Origin: Candidatus Omnitrophota bacterium
GTDB taxonomy: Bacteria > Omnitrophota > Gorgyraeia > Aquiviventales > Aquiviventaceae
Direction of reading: 5' to 3'
NCBI GenBank assembly: GCA_016193195.1
Contig: JACPSQ010000058.1
Location: forward strand, 1 to 5,384
DNA: 5,384 nucleotides
Shown here: positions 5,146-5,384 of the stretch, one piece after another
Position numbering within the stretch: the first letter of the stretch is position 1
Layout of the letters: every line of letters begins with the position of its first letter
Program-made: the position numbers and the translations under genes
Notes under the pieces: model-generated
Databases searched by the model: none
Told to the model about the DNA's origin: nothing
Seen by the model: only the letters and a program-made list of their open reading frames with translations

Positions 5146-5384
5146 CTACGACGAAATATGGCTTTCTGTTTCAATGATGGTGATGTCAAGGCCGAGCGTG
5201 CGCAGTGGAATGAAGTCATGGTCTGCGGTCAGCAGTCGTACGCGATGTACATCCGCCAGGGAAGCGAGGAAGAGGTCACGGATCGCGACGGTCTTCTTGG
5301 CGCGGCGCAAGGTTCTCCAGAGATCGCCGGCGCGAAGCGCGGCTTCTCGCGTGAAGTCCAGCACGGGCAGATGCGCGAAGGCGC
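5146..5384 (-). CDS. PIN-domain (VapC-like) protein, C-terminal part only
   Basis: The frame enters from the right edge without a start; the GTG at 5364 is internal, since the codons before it (A-F-A-H-L-P) continue the family pattern. About 79 residues are visible, ending at TAG 5148-5146. PIN domains are Mg-dependent ribonucleases, usually toxins of vapBC-type modules. The visible part has the standard C-terminal half: TREAALRAGDLW, then the helix IRDLFLASLADVHRVRLLT with the acidic Asp near 5277, and TADHDF with the final metal-ligand Asp codon at 5223-5221. The first Asp and the Glu of the active site lie outside the window. Any intact antitoxin would have to lie upstream, beyond base 5384; downstream there is only the CopG-like remnant. 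Toxin activity is inferred from family only. Confidence 0.82.
   Translation of the reverse strand, partial: AFAHLPVLDFTREAALRAGDLWRTLRRAKKTVAIRDLFLASLADVHRVRLLTADHDFIPLRTLGLDITIIETESHISS

Overview
The window is about 60% GC by eye and densely coding. It looks like ordinary chromosomal DNA from a Gram-negative environmental bacterium. Evidence for a cell with a periplasm and outer membrane is a lipobox-bearing M48 metalloprotease whose +2 residue is not Asp. The gene set (FolC, 4-OT-like tautomerase, zinc-ribbon membrane protein, TMTC-like TPR protein, a short signal peptidase I) is mixed and does not fix a phylum. Lineages such as Nitrospirota, NC10 or Omnitrophota are possible, but this is a guess. 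No rRNA, tRNA, CRISPR array, insertion sequence or phage gene is visible.

Layout. (1) 1-1260, plus strand: the 3' three-quarters of folC (folate polyglutamylation), a short gap holding a perfect palindrome, then a complete 4-oxalocrotonate tautomerase-family gene with a strong ribosome binding site. (2) 1261-1343: non-coding gap between convergent genes, with a 10-bp direct repeat and a small hairpin. (3) 1344-2614, minus strand: a likely two-gene operon. A small zinc-ribbon two-helix membrane protein is read first, then an M48 (LoiP/YcaL/BepA-type) lipoprotein metalloprotease. (4) 2615-2735: a short divergent control region with candidate back-to-back promoters. (5) 2736-4427, plus strand: a large polytopic membrane protein with an N-terminal FDD motif and three C-terminal TPRs. 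It resembles TMTC-type GT-C glycosyltransferases. (6) 4428-4520: gap with an inverted repeat and a candidate extended -10 element. (7) 4521-5057, plus strand: a compact signal peptidase I with all catalytic boxes. (8) 5058-5384: the C-terminal part of a PIN-domain (VapC-like) protein entering from the right edge on the minus strand. Just beyond its stop is a broken remnant that resembles a CopG-type antitoxin N-terminus.

The genes do not form one pathway. Envelope biology is the only shared theme: periplasmic proteolysis, a membrane GT-C/TPR protein, and signal-peptide cleavage. The items most worth checking are the TMTC-like protein with DNA-level repeat identity between TPRs, the antitoxin remnant beside an apparently orphan PIN protein, the possibly leaderless lepB, and the zinc-ribbon/M48 pair. 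I saw no clearly new multi-gene system.
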